A stretch of 64,000 bases of DNA from Hydrogenophilus sp. (GTDB lineage: Bacteria > Pseudomonadota > Gammaproteobacteria > Burkholderiales > Thiobacillaceae). The notes under the pieces are model-generated. The model ran no database searches. It was not told the origin of the DNA and was given only the letters and a program-made list of their open reading frames with translations. A program made the translations under genes and the position numbers. Location of the stretch: NCBI GenBank assembly GCA_020725265.1, contig DYFK01000008.1:64616-128615 (forward strand), in the 5' to 3' direction. Below, piece after piece: positions 52,099 to 61,050 of the stretch; the first letter of the stretch is position 1, and every line of letters begins with the position of its first letter.

Positions 52099-53085
52099 TT
52101 ATGTAATAGAAGAAAAAGCCGATTCCCTTTCCCTGGCTTTGGTCAAATCCTTGAGTGCCAGGAATTCCTGGTTGCGCAAAATCATGCGCTTGATGGCGCG
52201 TCGAGCGATACGCTCGATGTCCGCCGGGCTGAGCCCTTTGAATATTTTCAGCAAGGATTGGGAGTCGGTCTCGAACTGGCGCCGCACCCCACGCAGCTTC
52301 AATTGCAGTATCTGGGGCAGCAAATCAGTTCCAGGCACGGGAAATTCGAGGGTGTCGTCGAAACGTCGCCATACGGCACTGTCCAGTATTTGCTCGTGAT
52401 TGGTGGCAGCGATGAGCAGGCTCTTGCCGCGATAGCCATCCATCATTTGCAGGACGGCGTTCACCACTCGCCGGAGTTCGCCATGCTCGCTGCTATCCGC
52501 GCGCTCCTTGCCCAATGCATCGAATTCGTCGAATAGGGCCACTACCTCGTTCTGGTCGATGAAGTCGAATACCTTGCGCAGATTGGCGGCGGTCTCGCCC
52601 AAATAGGAGGAAACCAGGGCGTCGAGACGGACAATTGCGAGAGGCAGATCCAATTCCGAGGCGATCACTTCCGCCGCCATGGTCTTGCCGCACCCAGGGG
52701 GGCCGAAAAACAGCACTTTGGATGCCGGCTGCAAGCCATAGGAACGGAGGACGTCCGCACGCCGGTGCTCTTCAAGCAAATCTTCGATGGCGGACATTCC
52801 CGCCTTGGACAAAACAAGCTCTTCAAGGGAGCGTTGGGATTGCCGGATATCCAATAACGGGAGGCCGCGTTCCTTGTCAGTCGGGACGCTGGACGGAATG
52901 CGCAGGAAGGAGGCGGGGGCAGGTTTAGACTCGCCATACAGAATCCGCTCCAAATCGTTGGCCAGCAGATGGTGCTGCTTTTGCCGTTCTTCCTCGATGA
53001 TGGATTTCGATGCCGCTTTGAAGGCGGCGAGATCACCCCCGGCCCCGGCCTTTATCAATTGCCGCAATACCTTACCGCTCGCCAT
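52099..53085 (-). CDS. AAA+ ATPase
   Basis: The 328-residue protein has a helical N-terminal part (about 1-95) and one AAA+ module. It shows Walker A GPPGCGKT (128-135), Walker B VVALFDEFDALG (about 187-198), sensor 1 AATNHEQ and arginine finger RRFDDTLEFPVPG. It resembles the classical remodelling ATPases (SpoVK/FtsH-like core) without a protease domain. It lies 33 bases upstream of the HTH-ImmA gene and 95 bases after the SNF2 gene; its target is unknown. Confidence 0.9.
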   Translation of the reverse strand: MASGKVLRQLIKAGAGGDLAAFKAASKSIIEEERQKQHHLLANDLERILYGESKPAPASFLRIPSSVPTDKERGLPLLDIRQSQRSLEELVLSKAGMSAIEDLLEEHRRADVLRSYGLQPASKVLFFGPPGCGKTMAAEVIASELDLPLAIVRLDALVSSYLGETAANLRKVFDFIDQNEVVALFDEFDALGKERADSSEHGELRRVVNAVLQMMDGYRGKSLLIAATNHEQILDSAVWRRFDDTLEFPVPGTDLLPQILQLKLRGVRRQFETDSQSLLKIFKGLSPADIERIARRAIKRMILRNQEFLALKDLTKARERESAFSSIT

Positions 53086-53180
53086 GATGTTCTCCTCGCA
53101 TTGTCGGCACCCTTATCATCCCCACGAATTTGCCCGGACGCCGCAGTTTATATGATCCAAATGGTAACCAGCCCTCAGGC

Positions 53181-56144
53181 TCAAGACGCGAGCCTCCAGC
53201 GCAGGCAAAACAAATTTTCCGTGACGGTTTGCTGGCCTAACTTGCGTTCAATCTGCTCGATAAGTTCATCACGCTGCCTGTCCACCTGATCCTGAGCATC
53301 GAACAATGCCCGGCGTTTCTGGTTGCGTTGAGCCTCCAAGACCTTGATCTGCTTCTGACCGGCGAGCTTTTCTTCCAGTGTCAGCGCGGTGGTGGCCGCG
53401 CGGCGGGCTTCCTTGATCTGGCGGTCGATCTCCTTGATTTCCCGCTCCAGACCCACCTTGAGGTCATCCGCCCAGCCGTCGAGCTTGTCGGCTTCGGCCT
53501 CGAAAATACGGGCGTTGCGTTCGGAGATGGTGCGCTGGATGGCGGCCTGGCGGTTCTGGGCATGCCGCCCGATGGATTCGTTGATTTCCGCCTCTACCGC
53601 GCATGGTTGGGGGGTGGAGACGCAAGGCAATGTCAACAACCGCTGCGCGACCTCCTCCTCCAGCATCTGGCCTTCGTCGGTGATGGCGGAAAAGATCAAG
53701 TGGTCTTCCGCCTGGTCAAGTGATTCCACACTGAACTGGGTCAGGGCAAGCCAGCCGGATTTGTCGATGAATGGCTCAAGCGTCGTGACCTTGCCATCAT
53801 GCCGGCCGTAATCGAAGTGGATCTCGGCGGAGGGCAGGTCGCGGCCCTTCGCCTGGGCGACGATGGCCTCGGCCAGGGGGTGGTTGAGGCGGTATAGATG
53901 GGCTTCGCCGGTGCGGCGCGGCAGTTCGTACAGGCCCAGGGGGATGGCGTCGGCCTGCTCGGGGAAGGGGTTGGCGGCAAGCCGGAAGGATGCATCGTCC
54001 ACGAACTCGGCCAGGCCATCCAGTTCGTGCCGGGTGAGCTGCATGAGCAGGCGTTCATAGCGGTTCAGGTACGCCTTGGAGGTTTCATCGCGCACCTTGA
54101 GCTTTTCGCGCACTTCGTCGTCGAAGTTTTCCAGCAGCTTTTGCCGGGTGCGGGTCATGGACTCGTTGATTTCCAGGCTCAGTTCGAGCTGGAGCTGGTT
54201 GAAGGCGGTGGCTATCTCGTCGGGCTTGCGGCAGGTCTGGTAGATGGCGGCGATGCGTTTCTCGAAATCGACGCCGGATTCGATGGCACCCAGCACTTCG
54301 TCGCTGGCTCCGAAGACGCCCTCGAAGAGCTGGAACTTGTCGCGCAGCAGTTCAAAGACGCGCTGGTCGGCAGCGTTCTTGCGGTTGAGAAAGTTGACCA
54401 CCACCACGTCATGCTTTTGGCCATAGCGATGGCAGCGGCCGATGCGCTGCTCGATACGCTGGGGGTTCCAGGGCAGATCGTAGTTGACCACCAGCGAGCA
54501 GAACTGGAGGTTGATGCCTTCGGCACCCGCCTCGGTGGCAATCATGATGCGGCCCTGCTCGCGGAAGTAGTCCACCAGGGCCGAGCGCATGTCGGCGGTA
54601 CGCGATCCGGTGACCCGGTCGCTGCCCTGGTGGCGTTCCATCCACTGGCTGTAGATGAGCTTGGAGCCTTCGTCGGTGTTGGAGCCGTTGAACAGGACGA
54701 CGCCCTCGGCGAAGGGGCTGTCCGCCAGTACGCGCAGCAGGTAGTTCTGGGTGCGGCGGGACTCGGTGAAGATGATGGCCTTCTGCGCCGCGCCGATTTC
54801 CTCCGCCTTGGCGAAGGCAATGCGTAACGCCTTCAACAGGGCCTTGCCCTTGGCGTTGGATTCGATGGAGGCGGCCAGTTGCGCGAATGCGTCGAGGTCG
54901 GCGATTTCACGCTCGATGGCCTGGCGGTCGGCTTCGCTCAGGTATTCGCCGGAATCGTCTTCCGTCCATTCCTCAGCGGTCTCATCCAGGGCTTCGTAGT
55001 CCTGGTCCAGCTCATCTTCAAGAGATTCGGCGGGTTCCTGCTTGCGCAGCTTGGCCTTGAGCCGGTTGGAAATGGAAGTGAGCGCGCCGGCGATGGCAAA
55101 GGTGGACGAGGCCAGCAGCTTGCGCAGCACCAATGTCATCAGGGAGCGCTGGCTGGCTGGCAGGGCTTGGAGGTTTTCCCGTTGCAGGTACTCGGAAACA
55201 AGATGGTAGAGCCGGTCTTCACTTTCTTCCGGGGTGAACTCCTCCACCAGCGGCAGGCGCTTGGTATAGGGAATGTAGGCGGTGACCTGGCGGCGAAGCG
55301 TGCGGTGGCAGACGGGCTTGAGGCGGGCCTTGAGCGTTTGGAATACCCGTTCCTGCTCCAGGTTGGCGAACTGCTCGCGGAAACTCTTCAGGTCGCCAAA
55401 GGTGTGTTCGTCGATGAAGCTCACCAGGCCGAACAGCTCCAGCAGTGAGTTCTGTAACGGCGTGGCGGTGAGCAACAGCTTGTGTTTGCCGGCGAGCGCC
55501 AGCTTGAGCGTGTTGGCAATGACGTTGGACGGCTTGTAGACGTTGCGCAGCCGGTGCGCTTCGTCGATGACCACCAGGTCCCAAGGTACGGCATGAACAT
55601 CGCCGGCCTTGCTCTTGGCGAACTGGTAAGAGCAAATAACGATCTCGAGCGCCTCGAAGGGGCGGAAATGGCCCTGCCGGATGGCAGCGTTGTAGGACTT
55701 GGCTTCGAGGATGCGGCAGGGCAGGAAGAATTTCTCGGCCAGTTCCTGATACCACTGCTTGCGCAGGTTGGAGGGCGTAATGATGAGGATGCGTCGTTTG
55801 CGCTCCGCCCACTTCTGAGAGAGAACCAGGCCTGCTTCGATGGTCTTGCCAAGGCCAACTTCGTCGGCCAGCAGGGCACCCTTGGATAGCGGCGACTGAA
55901 AGGCGAACAGCGCGGCATCGACCTGATGCGGGTTGAGGTCCACCTGGGCATCGACCAAAGCGCCAGCAAACTTCTCGACGCTGTCGGGCGGGCAGCGGCG
56001 GGTTAGCTCATAGGCGAGATATTTGGTGTGGTAGCTGGAAATCACTGCCTGATTGTTATTGGGGTTTTTGCGATTGTCCTGCAACGTTCTGGAAAGACAA
56101 AGATGGGCTTGATGGATAGCCCTTGCACGCGAAGGCTGGGCCAT
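53181..56144 (-). CDS. SNF2-family helicase, first gene of the defence operon
   Basis: The protein (987 aa from ATG 56144; GTG 56162 is an alternative) has a two-lobe SF2 helicase core. DEVGLGKTIEAGLVLSQ is Walker A (about 94-110), VIDEAHRLRN the DEAH box, and QRIGRCHRYGQKHDVVVVNF motif VI. A long acidic insert (about 365-410) lies between lobes, and the C-terminus is coiled-coil-rich (KEIDRQIKEARRAATTALTLEEK). RapA/DrmD-like helicases are the nearest group. It probably translocates on DNA. Genes for DISARM partners DrmA and DrmB are absent. Confidence 0.88.
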   Translation of the reverse strand: MAQPSRARAIHQAHLCLSRTLQDNRKNPNNNQAVISSYHTKYLAYELTRRCPPDSVEKFAGALVDAQVDLNPHQVDAALFAFQSPLSKGALLADEVGLGKTIEAGLVLSQKWAERKRRILIITPSNLRKQWYQELAEKFFLPCRILEAKSYNAAIRQGHFRPFEALEIVICSYQFAKSKAGDVHAVPWDLVVIDEAHRLRNVYKPSNVIANTLKLALAGKHKLLLTATPLQNSLLELFGLVSFIDEHTFGDLKSFREQFANLEQERVFQTLKARLKPVCHRTLRRQVTAYIPYTKRLPLVEEFTPEESEDRLYHLVSEYLQRENLQALPASQRSLMTLVLRKLLASSTFAIAGALTSISNRLKAKLRKQEPAESLEDELDQDYEALDETAEEWTEDDSGEYLSEADRQAIEREIADLDAFAQLAASIESNAKGKALLKALRIAFAKAEEIGAAQKAIIFTESRRTQNYLLRVLADSPFAEGVVLFNGSNTDEGSKLIYSQWMERHQGSDRVTGSRTADMRSALVDYFREQGRIMIATEAGAEGINLQFCSLVVNYDLPWNPQRIEQRIGRCHRYGQKHDVVVVNFLNRKNAADQRVFELLRDKFQLFEGVFGASDEVLGAIESGVDFEKRIAAIYQTCRKPDEIATAFNQLQLELSLEINESMTRTRQKLLENFDDEVREKLKVRDETSKAYLNRYERLLMQLTRHELDGLAEFVDDASFRLAANPFPEQADAIPLGLYELPRRTGEAHLYRLNHPLAEAIVAQAKGRDLPSAEIHFDYGRHDGKVTTLEPFIDKSGWLALTQFSVESLDQAEDHLIFSAITDEGQMLEEEVAQRLLTLPCVSTPQPCAVEAEINESIGRHAQNRQAAIQRTISERNARIFEAEADKLDGWADDLKVGLEREIKEIDRQIKEARRAATTALTLEEKLAGQKQIKVLEAQRNQKRRALFDAQDQVDRQRDELIEQIERKLGQQTVTENLFCLRWRLAS

Positions 56145-56363
56145 GATCGTTACTAGCCGCACACGGCGATTTCCAGGGAATTATTGATGTTCTAAACGCG
56201 GGGGCTTGTAACCGCTAATTTTTAGGCGCCTGTACTGCCGGGAGCCAAGGGCTGCTCAGGCCGACAACCCGCCCCCCGATTCACGCCCCCCCGCCAGACT
56301 AGAACACACCAGCCGCAAGAACGTACAACGCCGGCATCAAGCGACAGTGCTTCACCAAGCCCC

Positions 56364-57035
56364 TCACCCCAACGACTCCGCCACCACCCGCCGCAAGCCA
56401 AACAAATCCTGAATCGTTACCGCCCCCCGCCGGGTACGCACCAGGCCGGTGGCGACGAATTCCCCCAGCAGGCGGGCCACTACTTCCCGGGTGGTGCCCA
56501 GGTGCTGGGCCAGTTGCTGCTGGGTCATGCGCAGCACGCCGTCCGAGGCGGCCTGGATGAGGATGAAGTTGGCCAGCCGCTGCTTGTGGTGGCTGGAGTG
56601 GATCAGCTCCAGTTCCGACATGAGACGGAAGACCAGGGTGGAGAGGGCGTGCACGGTGAGGTTCTGGATGGCGGGTTCCCGCTCGAACAGCTTGCGGTAC
56701 ACCGGACCGGGGATGAGGGCGATGGTGGCGGGGGTTTCCGCTTGCACCCAGGCGGGGTAGAGCAGGTCGTTGAACAGGCAGTTGAGGGCCAGCACGCAGG
56801 TTTCCCCGGGCTCGATGAAGTACAGGGTGGCTTCGGTGCCGTTGGGGGCCAGGGTGAACACCCGCAGCCGGCCCGCCAGGACCACGTAGGCGCCGGACAC
56901 GGGCTGGCCCTTGTGCAGGGCCACTTCGGCCCGGCCGCAGGCCTTGCGCGCCAGGCCCTGGGCCAACAGACGCCGGCCTTCCTCGCTGAGGGCGTGGAAG
57001 GGTTCGAAACGCTGGATGTCGGCGAGCGCGGTCAT
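56364..57035 (-). CDS. Crp/Fnr-family transcriptional regulator
   Basis: The 223-residue protein has a cyclic-nucleotide-like sensory domain (VVLAGRLRVFTLAPNGTEATLYFIEPGETCVLALNC) and a Crp helix-turn-helix. The recognition helix TTREVVARLLGEF keeps the Arg-Glu-x3-Arg pattern of Crp. No N-terminal FNR Cys cluster is present, so O2 sensing by Fe-S is unlikely; heme or redox sensing is possible. ATG 57035 gives the family length. It follows the DUF4242 gene and is probably the binder of the TGTAGC-N4-GCTACA sites. Confidence 0.9.
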   Translation of the reverse strand: MTALADIQRFEPFHALSEEGRRLLAQGLARKACGRAEVALHKGQPVSGAYVVLAGRLRVFTLAPNGTEATLYFIEPGETCVLALNCLFNDLLYPAWVQAETPATIALIPGPVYRKLFEREPAIQNLTVHALSTLVFRLMSELELIHSSHHKQRLANFILIQAASDGVLRMTQQQLAQHLGTTREVVARLLGEFVATGLVRTRRGAVTIQDLFGLRRVVAESLG

Positions 57036-57068
57036 GTCGGGTGTGCCTCGATGCGTGTTGAGTGTTCC

Positions 57069-57111
57069 CCCTCCCCCTGTCTTTTGGCCCCTCCGGGAGG
57101 CGGGGGGAGGG
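57069..57111. repeat. GC-rich inverted repeat between the DUF4242 and crp genes
   Basis: Outer arms CCCTCCCCC (57069-57077) and GGGGGAGGG (57103-57111) enclose an inner CCTCC/GGAGG hairpin. It is a diverged relative of the repeats at 33698 and 46626, and could weaken transcription into the crp gene. Confidence 0.6.
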
Positions 57112-57118
57112 AGCCGGT

Positions 57119-57424
57119 TCAGGCGCGGTGGCGCTGGAAGAACATGTCTCCCGGCGTGGCCGAGGTGACTTCGGTGATGGCATCGTAGGGCAAACCCACC
57201 TTCTGGTGCACCCGGCGCACGGCTTCCGCGTCGGGGGCCAGGTTGAGGCAGAAGGCGCGGCCGTCGGCGAAGCCCACGTGGGTGCTCAGGGGCACCACGC
57301 CTTCTTCCTGGCACGCGGCCTCGTACTGGGCATAGAAACCCTTGAAATCATCCACTGACAGTTGCTCCGGGAAAGTGCCGGTGGCGCGGTCGTGGGTGTC
57401 GATGAAAAAGCGCATCTGTTGCAT
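57119..57424 (-). CDS. DUF4242 small protein (possible nickel-binding)
   Basis: The 101-residue protein MQQMRFFIDTHDRATGTFPEQLS ... matches DUF4242, whose fold is ferredoxin-like and whose member SCO4226 binds nickel. AFCLNLAPDAEAVRRVHQKVGLPYDAITEV is typical. A clear CAGGAGAA ribosome site precedes the ATG. It heads a unit with the Crp/Fnr regulator and has a TGTAGC-type site in its promoter, so it is probably part of the same response as the peroxidases. Confidence 0.82.
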   Translation of the reverse strand: MQQMRFFIDTHDRATGTFPEQLSVDDFKGFYAQYEAACQEEGVVPLSTHVGFADGRAFCLNLAPDAEAVRRVHQKVGLPYDAITEVTSATPGDMFFQRHRA

Positions 57425-57467
57425 GGTGTTCTCCTGGGTTGACGCTGCGGTATTGGCAGCGGTGCCC

Positions 57468-57510
57468 AGGCTAGCCAGCGCCGGCCCGGCGGTCCGTAGC
57501 AAAAGCTACA
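57468..57510 (-). promoter_or_regulatory. Crp/Fnr-type site and -10 box before the DUF4242-crp unit
   Basis: GTAGC-AAAA-GCTAC (57496-57509), read with flanks as TGTAGC-N4-GCTACG on the minus strand, is followed by TAGCCT (57468-57473). The distance equals that in the two peroxidase promoters. It implies autoregulation. Confidence 0.65.
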
Positions 57511-57531
57511 CAGGGCGGCGCGGCCCCGCCC

Positions 57532-58305
57532 TCAAGCCGCCGCGCCCATGCCCAGAGCCGACTCCAGCCAGGCCACGTCGAAGTCGAAGGAACCGTCGGG
57601 GCGGACGCGGAAGTAGTCCCTTGCCTCGGTCGGAGCCCGGGCGAAGACGTCCAGGATCGCCCGAGTCCGGAGTTCCGGCGTGCGCATGCGCTCGATCCAG
57701 GAGGCGAAACCGGCGGTGAGGGACCAGGCGTGGGAGGCCGGCGTCTGGAAGCCCGCCTCCTGGAACAGCGTCCGCCATTCGGATACCCGGTAGTCGCGCA
57801 CGTGCGAGGGGTCGCGCAGGATCTCCACCGTCTGCAGGAGCGTGTCCAGCAGGGGCGCCTCCGGCGCCACCACGTCGATGAGGATGAGGCGCCCGCCCGG
57901 CTTCAGCACCCGGGCGATCTCGGCCAGGGCGGCCGGCACGTCGGCCCAGTGGTGGGCGGAATAGCGGCTCGCCACCAGATCGAAGCCGGCGTCCGCGAAA
58001 GGCAGACGTTCGGCCGGGCCTTGCCGGGTACGCAGGCTCAGGCCGCGCCGGGTGGCCTCGGCGGCCACCACGGCCAGCATCTCCGGCGCCAGATCGTAGG
58101 CGGTCACGTCGGCGCCGCCCTCGGCCAGGGCATAGGCGACGTGGCCGGCGCCGCAGCCCAGGTCCAGCGCCACCAGGCCCGGCGCGGCCCGGGCCAGTTC
58201 GCCCAGGCGCTCCAGGTCGGCGCCCCGGGCATGCACGGGGCTGGCGAGGTAGTCGGCGGCGGCGCCACCGAACTGGCGGGCGACGAGGGCGGGTTGGTCC
58301 ATCAT
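57532..58305 (-). CDS. Class I SAM-dependent methyltransferase
   Basis: The 257-residue protein has motif [17 protein letters not shown] (about 44-59), the acidic YDLAPEML, and [33 protein letters not shown]. This is the UbiE/BioC-like methyltransferase pattern. The substrate is not evident. It overlaps leuA by 4 bases and so is cotranscribed with it; the combination is unusual. Confidence 0.88.
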   Translation of the reverse strand: MMDQPALVARQFGGAAADYLASPVHARGADLERLGELARAAPGLVALDLGCGAGHVAYALAEGGADVTAYDLAPEMLAVVAAEATRRGLSLRTRQGPAERLPFADAGFDLVASRYSAHHWADVPAALAEIARVLKPGGRLILIDVVAPEAPLLDTLLQTVEILRDPSHVRDYRVSEWRTLFQEAGFQTPASHAWSLTAGFASWIERMRTPELRTRAILDVFARAPTEARDYFRVRPDGSFDFDVAWLESALGMGAAA

Positions 58306-59993
58306 GCCGCCTTGCTTGCCCGGGTTTCGGCTATGCCGAGCCGGGTCCCGGCGCCGATCAAGGCCTTGATGGACGCGGTCACGATGTTGTCGTCGATGCC
58401 GACGCCGTAACGTTCCGTCCGGCCGCCGCCGTGGGCCACCTCGACGAAGGCGCAGGCGCGGGCATCGCCGCCGTCCACGCTGTCGCTCATGGCGCGTTCC
58501 TCGTAGCCGCGCACCTGGAGATCGATGCCGAGGCCGCGCAGGGCATGCACGGCGGCGTCGATGGGGCCGTTGCCCTCGCCGGCGAGGAGGTGGGTGACGC
58601 CGTCCTTCTCCACGCTCAGGCGGATGCCCTGCTTGCCGTCATGTTCGAACAGGTGGTGCTCCACGTAGCGCATGCCCGCGCCCGATTCGAGATAGGTCCG
58701 CGAGAACAAGGCCCAGATGTCGGCCGCGCTCATCTCGCCGCCGTGGGCATCGGTGTGGCGCTGCACCACGGCGGAGAACTCGATCTGCAAACGGCGCGGC
58801 AGGACCACGCCGTATTCGGTTTCGAGGAGATAGGCGATGCCGCCCTTGCCGGACTGGCTGTTGACCCGGATCACCGCGCCGTAGCCACGGCCGAGGTCGG
58901 CCGGGTCGATGGGCAAATAGGGCACATTCCACGGCGCATCCGGCCGCTGGGCGGCGAAGCCTTTCTTGATGGCGTCCTGGTGGGAGCCGGAGAAGGCGGT
59001 GAAGACGAGGTCGCCGACATAGGGGTGGCGCGGATGGATGGGCAAGCGGGTGCAATGCTCGGCGGTGCGGGCCACGGCGTTGATGTCGGAGAAATCAAGC
59101 CCCGGATGGATGCCCTGGGTGTAGAGGTTCAACGCGAGGGTGACGAGATCCACGTTGCCGGTGCGCTCGCCGTTGCCGAACAAACAGCCTTCCACCCGGT
59201 CGGCGCCAGCCAGCATGGCCAGCTCGGCGGCGGCCACCGCCGTGCCCCGATCGTTGTGGGGATGCACGCTGAGGATGACGCTGTCACGGCGGGCGAGGTG
59301 ACGGTGCATCCACTCGATCTGGTCGGCGTAGATGTGCGGCGACGACACCTCCACCGTGCTGGGCAGGTTGAGGATCACCTTGTTCGTCGGCGTGGCGCCC
59401 CACTCGGCGGTGACGGCATCGCAGACTTCCCTGGCGAAGTCGAGCTCGGTGGCGGTGAAGGTCTCCGGGCTGTATTCCAGCACCCATTCGGTTTCCGGCT
59501 GCTCGGCCGCCAACTCGCGGATCAGGCGCACCGAGGCCACGGCCATGTCGATCACCTGGTCCTTGGTCATGCCGAAGACGATGTCGCGGAAGGGCTGCGA
59601 GGTGGCGTTGTAGACGTGCACGATGGCCCGGCGGGCGCCGCGCAAGGATTCCATGGTGCGGCGGATGAGGTGTTCCCGGGCCTGGGTGAGCACCTCGATG
59701 GTGACGTCGTCCGGCACGTGGCCGCCCTCGATCAACTCGCGCACGAAATCGAAGTCGGTCTGGGAGGCGGACGGGAAGGCCACCTCGATCTCCTTGAAGC
59801 CGATGGCGCAAAGGGCGCGGAACATGCGCATCTTGCGCTCGCCGTTCATGGGCTCGAACAAGGCCTGGTTGCCGTCGCGCAGGTCGGTGCTCATCCAGAT
59901 CGGCGGCGCGGTGTGGACCCGGTTCGGCCACTGCCGGTCGGCGAGGTTGACGGGCTGGAAGGGGCGGTATTTGCGGGCGGGGTCTTGCATCAT
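58302..59993 (-). CDS. leuA: 2-isopropylmalate synthase
   Basis: LeuA condenses acetyl-CoA with 2-oxoisovalerate, the first step of leucine synthesis. The 563-residue protein is of the long LeuA form (type 2, [18 protein letters not shown] N-terminus; here [15 protein letters not shown]). It shows [16 protein letters not shown], the metal motif [28 protein letters not shown] and a C-terminal regulatory domain for leucine feedback. An Lrp-family gene is divergent about 270 bases away. Confidence 0.95.
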   Translation of the reverse strand: MMQDPARKYRPFQPVNLADRQWPNRVHTAPPIWMSTDLRDGNQALFEPMNGERKMRMFRALCAIGFKEIEVAFPSASQTDFDFVRELIEGGHVPDDVTIEVLTQAREHLIRRTMESLRGARRAIVHVYNATSQPFRDIVFGMTKDQVIDMAVASVRLIRELAAEQPETEWVLEYSPETFTATELDFAREVCDAVTAEWGATPTNKVILNLPSTVEVSSPHIYADQIEWMHRHLARRDSVILSVHPHNDRGTAVAAAELAMLAGADRVEGCLFGNGERTGNVDLVTLALNLYTQGIHPGLDFSDINAVARTAEHCTRLPIHPRHPYVGDLVFTAFSGSHQDAIKKGFAAQRPDAPWNVPYLPIDPADLGRGYGAVIRVNSQSGKGGIAYLLETEYGVVLPRRLQIEFSAVVQRHTDAHGGEMSAADIWALFSRTYLESGAGMRYVEHHLFEHDGKQGIRLSVEKDGVTHLLAGEGNGPIDAAVHALRGLGIDLQVRGYEERAMSDSVDGGDARACAFVEVAHGGGRTERYGVGIDDNIVTASIKALIGAGTRLGIAETRASKAA

Positions 59994-60160
59994 TTCGGGC
60001 CTCCGGGGGACGGCGATTTCGATGGCGAAATCTTAGCCGGGGCGGCGAGGCGAATGATTGCAAAAATAGCCAGTATTCCAGCCTGGAAAGCTATTTAATG
60101 CCAAATTCAAGTTATGCGTTGGCATATAATTTCACGAATTCGGCGGAAACCAATGACGTC

Positions 60161-60218
60161 GTTCCCGCGCGGGCGGGAACCCAGTCCGCAAAAAACTGGA
60201 TCCCGCCCGCGCGGGGAT
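60161..60218. repeat. Double-hairpin REP-like element
   Basis: GTTCCCGC-GCGG-GCGGGAAC (60161-60180) is followed by CCAGT / ACTGG arms and a second hairpin TCCCGC-CCGC-GCGGGGA (about 60200-60217). This is the paired REP layout related to the element at 26570. It lies between the divergent leuA and lrp genes. Confidence 0.7.
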
Positions 60219-60261
60219 GGCGCCCCCTACGGTACCGCACGTTGACTGGAGACCGCCGCCA

Positions 60262-60732
60262 ATGGAACTCGACCGCTACGACCGCCAGATCCTGCGCCTG
60301 CTCCAGGACAACGGCCGCCTCACCAACCAGGAACTGGCCGACCGCATCGGCCTGTCGCCGTCGCCCTGCCTGCGCCGGGTGCGGGCCCTGGAGGAAGCCG
60401 GCCTCATCACCGGCTACCGCGCCATGGTGGATGCCAAGGCCCTGGGCCTGAGCCTGATGGCGCTGATCCAGATCTCCATGGACCAGCACACGCCGGAACG
60501 CTTCGAGGGCTTCGAGAAGGCCGTGCGGGACATCCCGGAAATCCTGGAATGTCTGCTCATCACCGGTCAGGCCGCCGACTACCAGCTCAAGGCCGTGGTG
60601 CGCGACATGGATGCCTACCAGGACCTGCTGCTCAATCGCGTCACCCGCATCCCTGGGGTGACCGGGGTGCATTCCAGCTTCGTGCTGCGACGGGTGATGG
60701 ACCGGACGGCGCTGCCGGTGGGCGACCACTGA
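60262..60732 (+). CDS. Lrp/AsnC-family transcriptional regulator
   Basis: The 156-residue protein has an N-terminal helix-turn-helix (LTNQELADRIGLSPSPCLRRVRALEEAGLI, about 21-50) and the RAM ligand domain (LECLLITGQAADYQLKAVV). Lrp proteins respond to amino acids. Position divergent from leuA suggests leucine-responsive control, which is inference. ATG 60262 starts the family N-terminus MELDRYDRQILRLLQ. Confidence 0.92.
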   Translation: MELDRYDRQILRLLQDNGRLTNQELADRIGLSPSPCLRRVRALEEAGLITGYRAMVDAKALGLSLMALIQISMDQHTPERFEGFEKAVRDIPEILECLLITGQAADYQLKAVVRDMDAYQDLLLNRVTRIPGVTGVHSSFVLRRVMDRTALPVGDH

Positions 60733-61050
60733 TCGCCGGGCTGGCGTCGGGACTCCGGTGGGCTTTCGGATGCCCGGTCACGGTGGTCGCGGGAAGGCGC
60801 CGGATCGGCGTGGCCGGAGTCCGCGCCGGGGAAGCCATCGGCGGCTCGTCGGCGTCCGAATCGCGCGGGTGACCGAACCATGTTTGACCTTCCCGAAACG
60901 GGCTACCATGCCGGCCGCGCGGACATCCGCCAGCGCCGTGGAGGCTACGCCGGATCGAGGTCGGCGAGCGACCGGCTCGATCCCACGGATGGCCGGAATC
61001 GGTCCGCGCCGACGTCGCGCGGCTCAAGAACAACCGCTGGAGATGCACCG
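60733..61050. other. Intergenic stretch without a gene
   Basis: GC-rich leader before the large secreted-protein gene. An open frame continues upstream of ATG 61051 but has no family resemblance and lacks a signal peptide. No promoter motif or hairpin of note was seen. Confidence 0.5.

Noticed and set aside
42855..56144. Assignment to DISARM or BREX
   Set aside because: A SNF2 helicase and a methyltransferase are present, but no drmA, drmB, drmC, pglZ or brxC-type gene was recognised.
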